Source: Chloroflexota bacterium
GTDB lineage: Bacteria; Chloroflexota; Limnocylindria; Limnocylindrales; CSP1-4
Assembly (NCBI GenBank): GCA_021785115.1
Contig: JAJYGO010000416.1
Coordinates: 1 to 29,845 of the forward strand
Reading direction: 5' to 3'
Length of the DNA: 29,845 bases
In this document: positions 16,151 through 23,679 of the stretch, one piece after another
How the letters are laid out: every line of letters starts with the position of its first letter
How positions within the stretch are numbered: position 1 is the stretch's first letter
The notes under the pieces: generated by a model
What the model was told of the DNA's origin: nothing
The model's input: only the letters and a program-made list of their open reading frames with translations
The model's database searches: none
Program-made: the position numbers and the translations under genes

Positions 16151-17431
16151 GTGACCGGCGCCTCGCTGGCACGCTCCGCAGCGCGCTGGGGCGCGGTCGG
16201 TGTCCGCCGGCTCGACCTGGCGAGCCTGGCCAGGGTCCTGGGACCGGCCTGGGTGGTGATGCTGGCCGACGTCGACGCCCCGAGTGTCCTCACCGCGGCC
16301 AAGGCCGGCACGGAGTTCGGCACCGCCCTGCTGCTGCCGCTGATCCTCCTGATCCCGATCCTCTACCTGGTGCAGGAGATGACCGCGCGCCTCGGGGCGG
16401 TGACCGGGCGCGGCCACGCCGAGCTGCTGCGGGAGCGCTACGGGTTCGGGTGGGCGGCGGTGGCGGTGATCTCGATGGCGGGGATCGACCTGCTGGCCTA
16501 CGTGGCGGAGTTCGCGGGCATCGTGCTGGGCGCCTCGATCGTGGGGATCCCGGCCCCGCTGGCGGTCGCCGGTGCACTCCTGTTCCACTCGGCGATGGTG
16601 CTCACCGGCAGCTACCGGCGCTTCGAGCGCCTGGCGCTCGCCCTCTCGATCGCCCTCTTCACCTTCGTGGTGCTGGCGTTCACCGTCCACCCGGACCCGG
16701 CGGCGGTGCTGGCGGGACTCTCCCCCGCCCAGCCGATCGGCGATCAGCGGTACCTGGACCTGGTGGTGGCCACGGTGGGTGCCGTGATCATGCCCTGGAT
16801 GCTCTTCTACCAGCAGGCCGCCACGGTGGACAAGGGGCTGCGCGCGCAGGACCTGCGGGCGGCGCGGACCGAGACCCTGGTGGGGGCGGTGACCAGCGAG
16901 CTGCTGATGGCCGCCGTGGTGGTGGCCGCGGCGGCGGCCATGACCGGCGCCGGTGGCCCGGCCGGGTCCCTGGCGGGCGCGCTGCCGGCCGGCCTGGAGC
17001 GGCTGGCCACGGGGGTGCCCGCGCTCCTCATCGCGGTGGGCATGGTGGGGGCCGGGCTCCTCGCGGCCGTGGTCATCTCGCTCTCCTCTGCGTGGGCCTG
17101 GGCCGAGCTCTTCCGCTGGCCCCACAGCCTGAACCTCCCGGTCCGCCAGGCCCCCCTCTTCTACCTGCTCTACCTCGTCGAGGTGGTTCCCGCGGCCATC
17201 GTGGCCCTGGTCGCCCGCGACCTGGTGACGGTCGTCATCGACGCCATGATCCTGAACGTGGTGGTGCTGGCGATCCCCCTCGCCTTCCTGGTGCGTCTCT
17301 CCGGCGACCGCGCCGTCCTCGGCCCGCTCGCCAACGGACCGGTCCGCACGACGATCTCGTGGACGGTCACCCTCGGGCTGCTCGCCATGGGCCTCTGGAG
17401 CGCGCTCGGCGCGTTCGGCCTGCTGCGCTGA
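16151..17431 (+). CDS. Divergent Nramp-family divalent metal transporter
   Basis: A polytopic membrane protein of 426 residues with about eleven hydrophobic segments, the Nramp layout. Family signs are LGPAWVVM in TM1, VQEMTARLGAVTGRGHAEL after TM2, YVAEFAGIVLG in TM3 and VGAVIMPWMLFYQQ in TM6. The TM1 metal motif is not DPGN: aligned from the GP, it reads DAPS (Asp42-Ser45), keeping only the Asp. In TM6 the Ala and Met ligand positions are kept (Ala211, Met214), but the usual MPH His is Trp216. The metal may thus differ from the standard Mn/Fe. The start is GTG 16151, the only plausible one; no ribosome site is visible. It ends just 6 bp from the stop of the convergent GGDEF gene. Confidence 0.85.
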   Translation: MTGASLARSAARWGAVGVRRLDLASLARVLGPAWVVMLADVDAPSVLTAAKAGTEFGTALLLPLILLIPILYLVQEMTARLGAVTGRGHAELLRERYGFGWAAVAVISMAGIDLLAYVAEFAGIVLGASIVGIPAPLAVAGALLFHSAMVLTGSYRRFERLALALSIALFTFVVLAFTVHPDPAAVLAGLSPAQPIGDQRYLDLVVATVGAVIMPWMLFYQQAATVDKGLRAQDLRAARTETLVGAVTSELLMAAVVVAAAAAMTGAGGPAGSLAGALPAGLERLATGVPALLIAVGMVGAGLLAAVVISLSSAWAWAELFRWPHSLNLPVRQAPLFYLLYLVEVVPAAIVALVARDLVTVVIDAMILNVVVLAIPLAFLVRLSGDRAVLGPLANGPVRTTISWTVTLGLLAMGLWSALGAFGLLR

Positions 17432-17437
17432 GGCGGG

Positions 17438-18637
17438 TCAGGCCGGACCGGGGCCCTCCCGCCGGGCCTTGGCCCGCAGCATAGCCAGGTCTGCCTGGCG
17501 CAGCAGCTCCGCCGGGTCCGACGGCCGCTCGTCCACGCCGGCGATCCCGATGGACGCGCCGACCGATACCGTGGTGCCGTCCACGTCGATGGGCGCGCTC
17601 AGCTCCGCCCGGAGGCGCTCCACGAGTGGCGGTGCCGAGTTGCGCGGGACGCCCGAGAGGATGACGGCGAACTCGTCCCCGCCCAGCCGGGCGATGTGGT
17701 CTCCCGGGCGCGTCACGGCCCGGAGCCGCTCCGCCACGGTGCGCAGGACGGCGTCCCCGGCCGCGTGGCCCAGCCGGTCGTTGATCGCCTTGAACCCGTC
17801 CAGGTCGACCACCAGGAGCACACTCGGACGCGCCCCGCGGCGGGCCTCCGCCACCGTGTCCTCCAGGCGCGCGCCGAACTCGCGCCGGTTCGCCAGGTCG
17901 GTCAGCATGTCGTGCCCGGCGACCCAGCGCAGCCGGTCGCGGTCGAACGCCTGCCAGGCGAGCAGGGCGGGCAGGAGGAAGACCAGGGGCGTCCACCACG
18001 CGGTGTCGATGTAGGCCTGCGCCATCAGCCAGCCGACCGCCACCTGGGCGCCCTCGGCCGCCACGTACGAGCGCGTGAGCAGCGCCGTGAGGACCACCCG
18101 CCAGCGCCCGGTGCGCACCGTGGCCATCGTGAGGGCCAGGTTCGAACACTCGAAGACGAGTCCGCCGGCCAGGGTCGCCAGCAGGTCGCCGAGTGGCCCC
18201 GTCGATGCCTCCGCGGGCAGCACGGCCCGCGCGAGCGAGATGGTGGTCCCGCCGAGCACCGCGGAGACCACGAAGGCGGCGTGGTTGTTGAGGACGCCGT
18301 ACCAGGGCACCCCGCCCCGCAGCTCGCGGGGCTCCGTCGTCGCGAGGGCGGCCACCCAGGCGGCCACGAAAGGCCCACCCAGGCTCATCGTGCTCACCAT
18401 CGGCGCCAGGAGCCAGACCAGCCGGGTCCCCTCCGGAAGCTCGGCGCTGACGCCGCTGGCGACCAGCGTGAGCGCTCCCCAGAAGAGGATCCCGAGCAGG
18501 GTGGCGTTCCCGCCGGGGACGCCGGCCCACGGAGCCCCGATGCGCGGCTCCGGGTGTGCCAGCAGCGTCACGGCCACCAGCAGGATCGCGCCCGCGACGA
18601 TGATCAGGGCGACCCGGACCGCGAGGGCGATCGGCAT
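17438..18637 (-). CDS. Membrane-bound GGDEF diguanylate cyclase
   Basis: This predicted cyclase makes c-di-GMP from two GTP. It is 399 residues from ATG 18637. That start is chosen because GGGAG lies 7 nt upstream and the first membrane segment begins at once (MPIALAVRVALIIVAGAILL); the frame is open to 18844 but with non-conserved sequence. Residues 1 to about 235 contain roughly six to eight hydrophobic segments forming an undescribed membrane sensor. The GGDEF domain (about 240-395) has HDMLTDLANRREF, VVDLDGFKAINDRLGHAAGD and the active-site motif GGDEF at 319-323. An RxxD inhibitory site lies exactly five residues before it (Arg310, Asp313), so product feedback inhibition is expected. It is convergent with the Nramp gene and shares the neighbourhood with the EAL enzyme. 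Confidence 0.93.
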   Translation of the reverse strand: MPIALAVRVALIIVAGAILLVAVTLLAHPEPRIGAPWAGVPGGNATLLGILFWGALTLVASGVSAELPEGTRLVWLLAPMVSTMSLGGPFVAAWVAALATTEPRELRGGVPWYGVLNNHAAFVVSAVLGGTTISLARAVLPAEASTGPLGDLLATLAGGLVFECSNLALTMATVRTGRWRVVLTALLTRSYVAAEGAQVAVGWLMAQAYIDTAWWTPLVFLLPALLAWQAFDRDRLRWVAGHDMLTDLANRREFGARLEDTVAEARRGARPSVLLVVDLDGFKAINDRLGHAAGDAVLRTVAERLRAVTRPGDHIARLGGDEFAVILSGVPRNSAPPLVERLRAELSAPIDVDGTTVSVGASIGIAGVDERPSDPAELLRQADLAMLRAKARREGPGPA

Positions 18638-18714
18638 GCGCTGGCTCCCGCCGGCGAACGCCGCGGGCGGACCTGGTGCGTGGGTACCGGTCGGCATGAA
18701 CGCGTCCGCAGATG

Positions 18715-18743
18715 GGCCCGAACCGTTCGGGCCTCCCGGGAGG
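18715..18743. other. Two adjacent GC palindromes upstream of the GGDEF gene
   Basis: GGCCCGAA (18715-18722) pairs with TTCGGGCC (18726-18733) around CCG. It overlaps CCTCCCGGGAGG, a 12-bp palindrome (18732-18743). They lie about 80-105 nt upstream of the cyclase start on its transcribed side. They could be part of its leader or operator, or end transcription from the msrA operon. Confidence 0.4.
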
Positions 18744-18887
18744 ATTGTTCCGCCCGGACGCAGGCACGCGAATCCGTCGATGGTCCCGGCCGAACCCGGC
18801 GGATGGTGAGGCCGGCCGGCCGGCGTCCGGATCCGCGGCGCCACCCGGTGTGAAGGCAGTCTCCGGGCGCCGCGACGGGCGAGCCGG

Positions 18888-19037
18888 TCAGCGGCCGAGC
18901 AGCAGGTAGCGGCCCACCGAGACCACGATGACCACGACGCCGCCCGCCTCCAGCGCGAGCCTGCCCACCGCGATGCCGGCGGCCAGGAGGACGATGCCGA
19001 TGATGGCCCCCAGCCACCACGGTCCCCGACTGTTCAC
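18888..19037 (-). CDS. 49-residue membrane microprotein coupled to msrA
   Basis: This is a tiny hydrophobic protein with two membrane segments (about 8-24, [18 protein letters not shown], and about 31-46, [16 protein letters not shown]), ending in GR. The GTG start (19037) overlaps the msrA TGA by 4 nt (GTGA), a strong sign of translational coupling. A longer reading reaching back to 19103 lies wholly inside msrA and lacks hydrophobic character there. I do not recognise the family; small two-segment proteins of this kind are often annotated only as hypothetical. A function in membrane oxidative stress alongside MsrA is inference from the coupling alone. Confidence 0.65.
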   Translation of the reverse strand: MNSRGPWWLGAIIGIVLLAAGIAVGRLALEAGGVVVIVVSVGRYLLLGR

Positions 19038-19729
19038 GGGTGGATCTCCCTGATGCTCGGCGCCCGGCGATGGACGTCCTTCGCGAAGAGCCCCACCGGG
19101 CACGCCACCCCGGTGCCCTGCAGGCCGCAGTAGCCGTCCGGGTTCCCAGACGGTGATATGCGCTGGTAGTCCTCGGCAAAGTAGAACGCGGGGGCCGGGA
19201 GGATCTCGGTCGTGATCGGCCCGTGGCCCGCCGCCGACAGCTCCCGCGCGAACGCGTCACGCGACGCCTCGGCCGCCGACCGCTGCTCCTCCGAGTGGAC
19301 GTGGATCGCCGAGCGGTACTGGGTCCCCACGTCGTTCCCCTGCCGGTTGCCCTGCGTCGGGTCGTGGTTCTCCCAGAAGACGCGCAGCAGCTCGTCGTAC
19401 GAGACGACCGTCGGGTCGAAGACGACGCGGACCACCTCGGCGTGCCCGGTCAGCCCGGTGCACACCTCCTCGTAGGTCGGGTTCGGGGTGAACCCTCCCG
19501 CATAGCCGACGGCCGTCACGAGGACGCCGGGCGTCTGCCAGAAGAGCCGCTCCGCGCCCCAGAAGCAGCCGAGCGCGAACGTCGCCACCTCGCTGCCGTC
19601 CGGGTGGGGGGGCAGCAGGCGGGCGCCGTTGACGAAGTGCGTCTCGGGGACCGGGATGGGCTGCGTCCGCCCTGGCAGCGCCTGGTCGGGAGCCGGCATG
19701 CGGAGCTTGCGGGTATCGACGAAGAACAT
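19034..19729 (-). CDS. msrA: Peptide methionine sulfoxide reductase A
   Basis: MsrA reduces the S-epimer of methionine sulfoxide in oxidised proteins. The protein is 231 residues. The catalytic motif GCFWGAE contains Cys55. Two C-terminal cysteines lie in GYCGLQGTG and GVACPVG (Cys201 and Cys210), the arrangement of the long E. coli-type enzyme with two resolving cysteines. The segments [24 protein letters not shown] and [23 protein letters not shown] are all diagnostic. ATG 19729 ([12 protein letters not shown]) is chosen over the open frame extending to 19846, because the first residues match this subfamily's N-terminus and a TACACT box lies about 30 nt upstream. It is translationally coupled to a membrane microprotein downstream. 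Confidence 0.96.
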   Translation of the reverse strand: MFFVDTRKLRMPAPDQALPGRTQPIPVPETHFVNGARLLPPHPDGSEVATFALGCFWGAERLFWQTPGVLVTAVGYAGGFTPNPTYEEVCTGLTGHAEVVRVVFDPTVVSYDELLRVFWENHDPTQGNRQGNDVGTQYRSAIHVHSEEQRSAAEASRDAFARELSAAGHGPITTEILPAPAFYFAEDYQRISPSGNPDGYCGLQGTGVACPVGLFAKDVHRRAPSIREIHP

Positions 19730-19759
19730 GGCTCGACTCGGGTGCGGTGATGTCCGGTC

Positions 19760-19765
19760 AGTGTA
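19760..19765 (-). promoter_or_regulatory. -10-like TACACT box upstream of msrA
   Basis: On the minus strand TACACT ends 30 nt before the msrA ATG, giving a leader of about 23 nt. No good -35 partner is visible at 16-18 nt. Confidence 0.35.
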
Positions 19766-19848
19766 TCCGGGGCCGTCGAAGCCCGGGACGAGGCCGTCGG
19801 CGAGGGCGGGGGCGACGTCGACCGGTCGACCGGAGCGACCGGGCATGG

Positions 19849-21351
19849 TCAGCCCGCCGCGGCGACCGCGCGGAGGAAGCGCTCCCGGTAGGCACGTTCG
19901 TAGCGGGTCCGGGCCGAGCCGGACCGCACCAGGGGCCGGGCACGATCAGCCAGCCGGGCGGCGGCGTCGGGGCCCGCGAGGTGTCCCGACGCGATCCCGG
20001 CCGCGAGCGCCGCCCCGAACGCGACCGCTTCGTCGGCCTCCGCCAGATCGACGGGCCACGGGCTGACGGCCGACTTGACCGCCAGCCAGCGCTCGTTCCT
20101 GGTGCCGCCGCCGATGAGGCGCACCCGCCGCACCCGCACGCCGGCGGCGCGCTCCAGCGACTCGAGCATCCAGCGCGTGGCGTAGGCGGTGCCGTCCAGG
20201 ATCCCGAGGGCGATGTCCGCGAGGCCGTGCTCCGGGCGCAGGCCGTGCAGGTCGAGCGTCGCCCCGGCGTCGGGCCACGGGGCGGATCGACCCCGCAGGT
20301 AGGGCAGGACGAGCACGCCCGACGGGCCGGACGGCGCCCCCCGCAGCAGGTCGACGAATGCGGCGTAGCCGTCCCCCCGTGCCGCTCCGCCGGCGAGCAT
20401 CGTGTCCACGAACCAGTCCACCGTGGCGCCCGACTGCTGGAGGCCGGCCGCCACGTACCACCGATCGTCCAGGACGTGGCAGCCGGTCGACATGCCCGCG
20501 GTCCGCAGCGCGTCCTCGAGCCGGGGCCGGTCGGTGATCACCATCACCGGCTCGGCGCTTCCCATCGAGTCGATCGCCTGGCCCGGGCGGACCACGCCGG
20601 CCCCGAAGGCCCCCACTGCGTGGTCGTGCCCGGCCACGCAGACCGGGATGCCCGCCGCCAGCCCGACCCGGGCGCCCACCCCCGAGCGCAGGCCGCCGGC
20701 CGCGCGGCCGAACGGCAGCACGGGCGCCATCTGCTCCGGGACCAGGCCGGCAAGGCCGAGGAGGTCGGCGTCCCAGCGGCGCTGCGGGACGTCGAAGGCG
20801 AGCGTGCGGCATGCAAGTGACGCGCCCGTGGCGAGGACGCCCCCGAGATGGCGGGCCACCAGTTCCGGCACGCCCGCCCAGGTCGCCATGCGACGCATCG
20901 TCCCCGGCCGGTGGCGCCGCAGCCAGAGCAGCTTCGCGAGCGTGTACTTGGCATCGGCGCGGAGGCCTGTCACCGCGTGCAGACGCTCCGGGCCGACCTG
21001 CGCGGCGATCGCCGCGGCCTCGGCGACCGGCCGCGGATCGAACCAGGCCATCACGTCGTCGAGCGGGCGCCCCCGTCGGTCGAGCGGCACGCCCGCCTCG
21101 GACATCCCGGCGATCCCGATCCCGGCGATCGGTCCGCCGGCCGCGGACACGCACTCGAGCAGCAGTGACTCGACCGCGGCCAGCAGGTCCGGGACGGGGT
21201 GGGAGGCACCGCCCGCCGGACGGCGTCGCGTCGGGGTGGAGCGCCGCGCCACGTGGACGACCGTCCCGTCGGCCCGCACCAGCGCGGCCTTGCAGCGCCC
21301 GGTGCCCAGGTCCAGGCCGACCAGGAGGCGTGTCGTCGACGGGTCGGACAT
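19849..21351 (-). CDS. FGGY-family carbohydrate kinase
   Basis: This ATP-dependent sugar kinase of the FGGY family has 500 residues, the typical length. The phosphate-1 motif [13 protein letters not shown] is at 12-24. [11 protein letters not shown] follows (about 77-87), and the catalytic Asp243 sits in [13 protein letters not shown]. The C-terminal lobe has [15 protein letters not shown], the phosphate/adenosine-site motif [13 protein letters not shown], and [18 protein letters not shown]. The overall feel is xylulokinase- or gluconokinase-like, but the substrate (xylulose, gluconate, glycerol or another) cannot be fixed by reading. No transporter, isomerase or regulator for a sugar pathway is adjacent, so it stands alone. 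It is divergent from the AI-2E permease gene across only 73 bp. No ribosome site is visible before ATG 21351. Confidence 0.9.
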   Translation of the reverse strand: MSDPSTTRLLVGLDLGTGRCKAALVRADGTVVHVARRSTPTRRRPAGGASHPVPDLLAAVESLLLECVSAAGGPIAGIGIAGMSEAGVPLDRRGRPLDDVMAWFDPRPVAEAAAIAAQVGPERLHAVTGLRADAKYTLAKLLWLRRHRPGTMRRMATWAGVPELVARHLGGVLATGASLACRTLAFDVPQRRWDADLLGLAGLVPEQMAPVLPFGRAAGGLRSGVGARVGLAAGIPVCVAGHDHAVGAFGAGVVRPGQAIDSMGSAEPVMVITDRPRLEDALRTAGMSTGCHVLDDRWYVAAGLQQSGATVDWFVDTMLAGGAARGDGYAAFVDLLRGAPSGPSGVLVLPYLRGRSAPWPDAGATLDLHGLRPEHGLADIALGILDGTAYATRWMLESLERAAGVRVRRVRLIGGGTRNERWLAVKSAVSPWPVDLAEADEAVAFGAALAAGIASGHLAGPDAAARLADRARPLVRSGSARTRYERAYRERFLRAVAAAG

Positions 21352-21385
21352 GGCGTGATGATGCGCCCACGCCGACGCCGACGCC

Positions 21386-21410
21386 GCGCGCGTACCGGGC
21401 GCGCGTACCG
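21386..21410. promoter_or_regulatory. 12-bp direct repeat at the -35 region of a divergent promoter
   Basis: GCGCGCGTACCG occurs at 21386-21397 and again at 21399-21410, a 13-bp period. The second copy ends 2 bp before the TAAGCT box of the AI-2E gene, so the pair covers the expected -35 region, and it lies between two divergent genes. It is a candidate site for an activator or repressor. Confidence 0.5.
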
Positions 21411-21412
21411 AC

Positions 21413-21418
21413 TAAGCT
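21413..21418 (+). promoter_or_regulatory. -10 box of the leaderless AI-2E permease gene
   Basis: TAAGCT is followed by 6 nt and then the GTG start codon at 21425, placing the expected transcription start on the start codon. There is no ribosome site. No -35 match is visible, but the direct repeat occupies that position. Confidence 0.6.
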
Positions 21419-21424
21419 CTGCGC

Positions 21425-22636
21425 GTGACGCACGCTGCGACGGAGCTCATCCCGGGCGGCCCGCGGCGCCGGCTGATCTGGCTGGCGCTGGCGGCGCTGG
21501 CCCTGCTGTGGATCTCCCGGGACGTCCTGCCGCCCTTCGTCATCGCGGCCGTGATCGCGTATGCCTTCAGCCCGCTGGTGGCCGCGATCGAGGCCCGCAC
21601 CCGGGTGCCACGGATCGTCGTCGTGCTGGCCATGTACGTGGTCGCGCTGGCGGTGATCGCGGCCGTGACCTGGGCCGTGGCCGGCCAGCTGGTGAGCGAG
21701 CTGGAGGAGCTGGCGACCGGCGGCGCCGCGGCGCTCGCGGAGAGCCTGCGCACCGTCCTGGGACACGACGCGATCCAGGTGGGCACGCGGCGCATCACCG
21801 TCGACGAGATCGCGCGGGGCCTCAACATCGCCATCGCGCAGTCCCTCTCCACGCCGAGCGACGCCCTGCGCCTGGCGAGCCTCGTCGGCGACGTGGCGGT
21901 GCAGACGGTCCTGGTGGTGATCGTCTCGTTCTACCTGCTGCTCGACGGCCAGCGGGCATGGCCCTTCGCGCTCCGGTTCGTGCAACCGGAGCAGCGGGAG
22001 CGTGCGGTCGAGATGGCGGCGCGCATCCACGCGGTGCTCGGGCGATGGCTGCGCGGGCAGCTCGTCCTGATCGTCCTGGTCGCGCTGGTCCTGTACCTGC
22101 TGCTGGGGCCGCTGCTCCACGTGCCGTATGCGCTCGCGCTGTCGATGGTGAGCGGCATCCTCGAGATCATCCCGCTGGTCGGCCCGATCATCGCGGCCGC
22201 CCTCGCCGGCACGGTCGCCTTCTCGCACGGGGGAACCGAGCTGGCGCTGGTGGTGCTGGGCATCTACGTCGTCGTGCGGGAGGTCGAGGACCAGCTCGTC
22301 ATGCCGGTGGTCATCGGGCGGGCGGTCCACCTGCACCCCGTGGTGACGATCTTCGCGGTCCTGGTGGGCCTGTCGGTGTGGGGCGTGCTCGGCGGGCTGC
22401 TGGCCGTGCCGGTCGCGGCGGCGCTCAACGTGACCGTCGCCGAGCTCTACCCGGAGACCACGGAAGGGCTCGCCGTGCCGATTCATGCGCCGGTGCCCGG
22501 GTCTCCCTCGGGGCTGGTGCAGCCGCCGGCACCCGCCCCGTCCGCCGCAACGCAGCAGCATCCCCCGTTCGCCGCCGGAAGCGCGCCCTCGCCGCAGGAA
22601 CGGCCGTCCGCCTCCCCGGGTCCCGGCGCGGGCTGA
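21425..22636 (+). CDS. AI-2E family transporter (PF01594-type permease)
   Basis: A polytopic membrane protein of 403 residues in the family named for AI-2 exporter TqsA. Other members are Na+/H+ antiporters, so the substrate is uncertain. Two hydrophobic segments at the start (about 15-50) and one at about 60-85 are followed by a soluble stretch with amphipathic helices (about 85-165). Several further segments run to about 340. Diagnostic motifs are the LEIIPLVGPIIAAALA segment and EVEDQLVMPVVIGRAVHLHPV, followed by GGLLAVPVAAALNV. The last 55 residues are a Pro/Ala/Ser-rich cytoplasmic tail. The start is GTG 21425, 6 nt after a TAAGCT box, apparently leaderless. It is divergent from the FGGY kinase. 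Confidence 0.93.
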   Translation: MTHAATELIPGGPRRRLIWLALAALALLWISRDVLPPFVIAAVIAYAFSPLVAAIEARTRVPRIVVVLAMYVVALAVIAAVTWAVAGQLVSELEELATGGAAALAESLRTVLGHDAIQVGTRRITVDEIARGLNIAIAQSLSTPSDALRLASLVGDVAVQTVLVVIVSFYLLLDGQRAWPFALRFVQPEQRERAVEMAARIHAVLGRWLRGQLVLIVLVALVLYLLLGPLLHVPYALALSMVSGILEIIPLVGPIIAAALAGTVAFSHGGTELALVVLGIYVVVREVEDQLVMPVVIGRAVHLHPVVTIFAVLVGLSVWGVLGGLLAVPVAAALNVTVAELYPETTEGLAVPIHAPVPGSPSGLVQPPAPAPSAATQQHPPFAAGSAPSPQERPSASPGPGAG

Positions 22637-22647
22637 GGCGCGGGCCC

Positions 22648-22667
22648 GCCAGCGCGCGGGAGCTGGC
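22648..22667. terminator. Short hairpin between convergent AI-2E and anti-sigma genes
   Basis: GCCAGC (22648-22653) pairs with GCTGGC (22662-22667) around an 8-nt loop, in the 54-bp gap between two convergent genes. It could serve both directions. The stem is only 6 bp and no U-tract follows. Confidence 0.35.
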
Positions 22668-22690
22668 ACAGGGTCGATCGGCCGACGACG

Positions 22691-22954
22691 TCAGCGAGCG
22701 GAAGCCGGCCCGGCGTCCGGCGACCCGGCGTTCGTCGCGCGGATCGCCGCCCGGATCGAGCCCCAGAGCTCCGGCGGAGGGGTCCGCCGCGGGCTGACCA
22801 TCCCGAGTGCAAGGATCACTTCGTCCAGCTCGCGGGCACCCGCGCGGCAGGCGGGGCAGCCGGCCAGGTGGGCCGCCATGGCGTCCCGCTCCTCGGGATC
22901 GAGGTCGTCCAGGGCCGCGCCGGCGGCCAGTTCGAGGACATGCCGATGGTTCAT
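22691..22954 (-). CDS. Minimal zinc-binding anti-sigma factor (ZAS type)
   Basis: This protein of 87 residues is the likely partner of the ECF sigma factor encoded just before it; its ATG overlaps the sigma stop by 4 nt (ATGA). The H-x3-C-x2-C signature of zinc-binding anti-sigma domains is present as HLAGCPAC (His29, Cys33, Cys36), with His3 and His5 available as the fourth ligand. After the domain there are only about 45 residues, and there is no membrane segment or extracytoplasmic sensor. It is thus a soluble, cut-down anti-sigma factor, as in redox-sensing RsrA-like proteins, rather than an RskA-type membrane one. The stop codon and coupling look intact, so I do not call it a pseudogene. 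Confidence 0.85.
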   Translation of the reverse strand: MNHRHVLELAAGAALDDLDPEERDAMAAHLAGCPACRAGARELDEVILALGMVSPRRTPPPELWGSIRAAIRATNAGSPDAGPASAR

Positions 22955-23571
22955 GCGCGGCTCCCCGCCGGCATCTCCGAGAGGGAGTCTCCCAGGATGT
23001 CGCGCAGCCGCAGCAGACCGGTCCGGATGCGGGTCTTGGCGGTCCCCAGCGGGATCCCCAGCCGCTCGGCGACCTCGACGTGCGTGAGCCCGGCGAAGAA
23101 GGCAAGCTCCACGGATTCGCGCTGTGCCGCGGGGAGCGAGCGGAGCGCCTCGACCACACGCTCGCGCCGCAGGTTCTGCCAGGCGTCGTGGTCCACGTCG
23201 TCGGGGGCGACCTCGAGTTCCAGGTCCACCTCGGGCGCCGATCTGCGGCGGGCGGTGGCCTCGCGCCGGAGGACGTCGATCGCCTTGTGGCGCGCGAGGC
23301 CGAAGAGCCAGGCGCCCACGCTGCCGCGGGACGGGTCGAAGCGCTGCGCGTCCCGCCAGGCGACGATGAACACCTCCTGGACGACGTCCTGGGCGAAGCG
23401 GTCGCCTCCCGTCACCTGGTAGGCGAGCGAGTAGAGCGCGCCGGCGTACCGCTGGTACAGCGCCTCCAGGGCACGTTCGTCCCGGTCGCGCACGCGGGCA
23501 AGGAGTGCTGCCTCCTCGTCACGCCGCGCGTCGGTGCCGCCGTCGGGATCGGTCACGGTGCGTTCGGGCAT
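22951..23571 (-). CDS. ECF-family RNA polymerase sigma factor
   Basis: An extracytoplasmic-function sigma factor of 206 residues with regions 2 and 4 only. Region 2 (about 25-95) contains LYQRYAGALYSLAYQVTGG, the core-binding DVVQEVFIVAWRD and WLFGLARHKAIDVLRR. A variable acidic linker (about 96-130) follows. Region 4 (about 130-190) has LPAAQRESVELAFFAGLTHV and the helix-turn-helix VAERLGIPLGTAKTRIRTGL. The FFAGLTHxEVAERLG form resembles the SigK-like group. It is co-transcribed with, and overlaps, the anti-sigma gene, the usual autoregulated pair. The start is ATG 23571, 8 nt from a perfect palindrome that overlaps an extended -10-like sequence. It is divergent from the S49 protease gene, a plausible target. 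Confidence 0.94.
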   Translation of the reverse strand: MPERTVTDPDGGTDARRDEEAALLARVRDRDERALEALYQRYAGALYSLAYQVTGGDRFAQDVVQEVFIVAWRDAQRFDPSRGSVGAWLFGLARHKAIDVLRREATARRRSAPEVDLELEVAPDDVDHDAWQNLRRERVVEALRSLPAAQRESVELAFFAGLTHVEVAERLGIPLGTAKTRIRTGLLRLRDILGDSLSEMPAGSRA

Positions 23572-23578
23572 GCTGCGC

Positions 23579-23591
23579 TGGCATCATGCCA
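23579..23591 (-). promoter_or_regulatory. Perfect palindrome overlapping the ECF sigma gene promoter
   Basis: TGGCATCATGCCA is an exact 6-bp inverted repeat with a 1-nt centre, 7 nt upstream of the sigma start codon. On the minus strand it contains TGGCATGAT, which reads as an extended -10 element (TG-n-CATGAT), so the transcript would have a leader of only a few nt. An autoregulatory operator is possible. Confidence 0.5.
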
Positions 23592-23646
23592 CAGCGGCGT
23601 GCGGGGCGAGGAAGAGTCTCCACGGCCGCACCCCGGGCGTGCCGGG

Positions 23647-23662
23647 CGGTCCCCGCGGACCG
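23647..23662. promoter_or_regulatory. Inverted repeat at the -35 position of the S49 protease promoter
   Basis: CGGTCC (23647-23652) and GGACCG (23657-23662) are perfect inverted arms with a 4-nt spacer. The downstream arm ends 17 bp before the TAGGCT -10 box, so a protein bound here would cover the -35 region. Confidence 0.45.
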
Positions 23663-23679
23663 GTCGGCAACGGATGCGG

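Noticed and set aside
18638..18844. c-di-GMP riboswitch upstream of the GGDEF gene
   Set aside because: None of the conserved GEMM segments can be found on the minus strand; only simple GC palindromes are present.
18638..18844. Longer N-terminus for the GGDEF cyclase
   Set aside because: The extension lacks a ribosome site and is Pro/Gly-rich, while ATG 18637 has GGGAG at good spacing and begins the first membrane segment.
19946..22669. Open frame of about 900 codons on the minus strand across the FGGY kinase and AI-2E genes
   Set aside because: It runs out of frame through the kinase and antisense to the permease; the translation is low-complexity and both real genes have clear family motifs.
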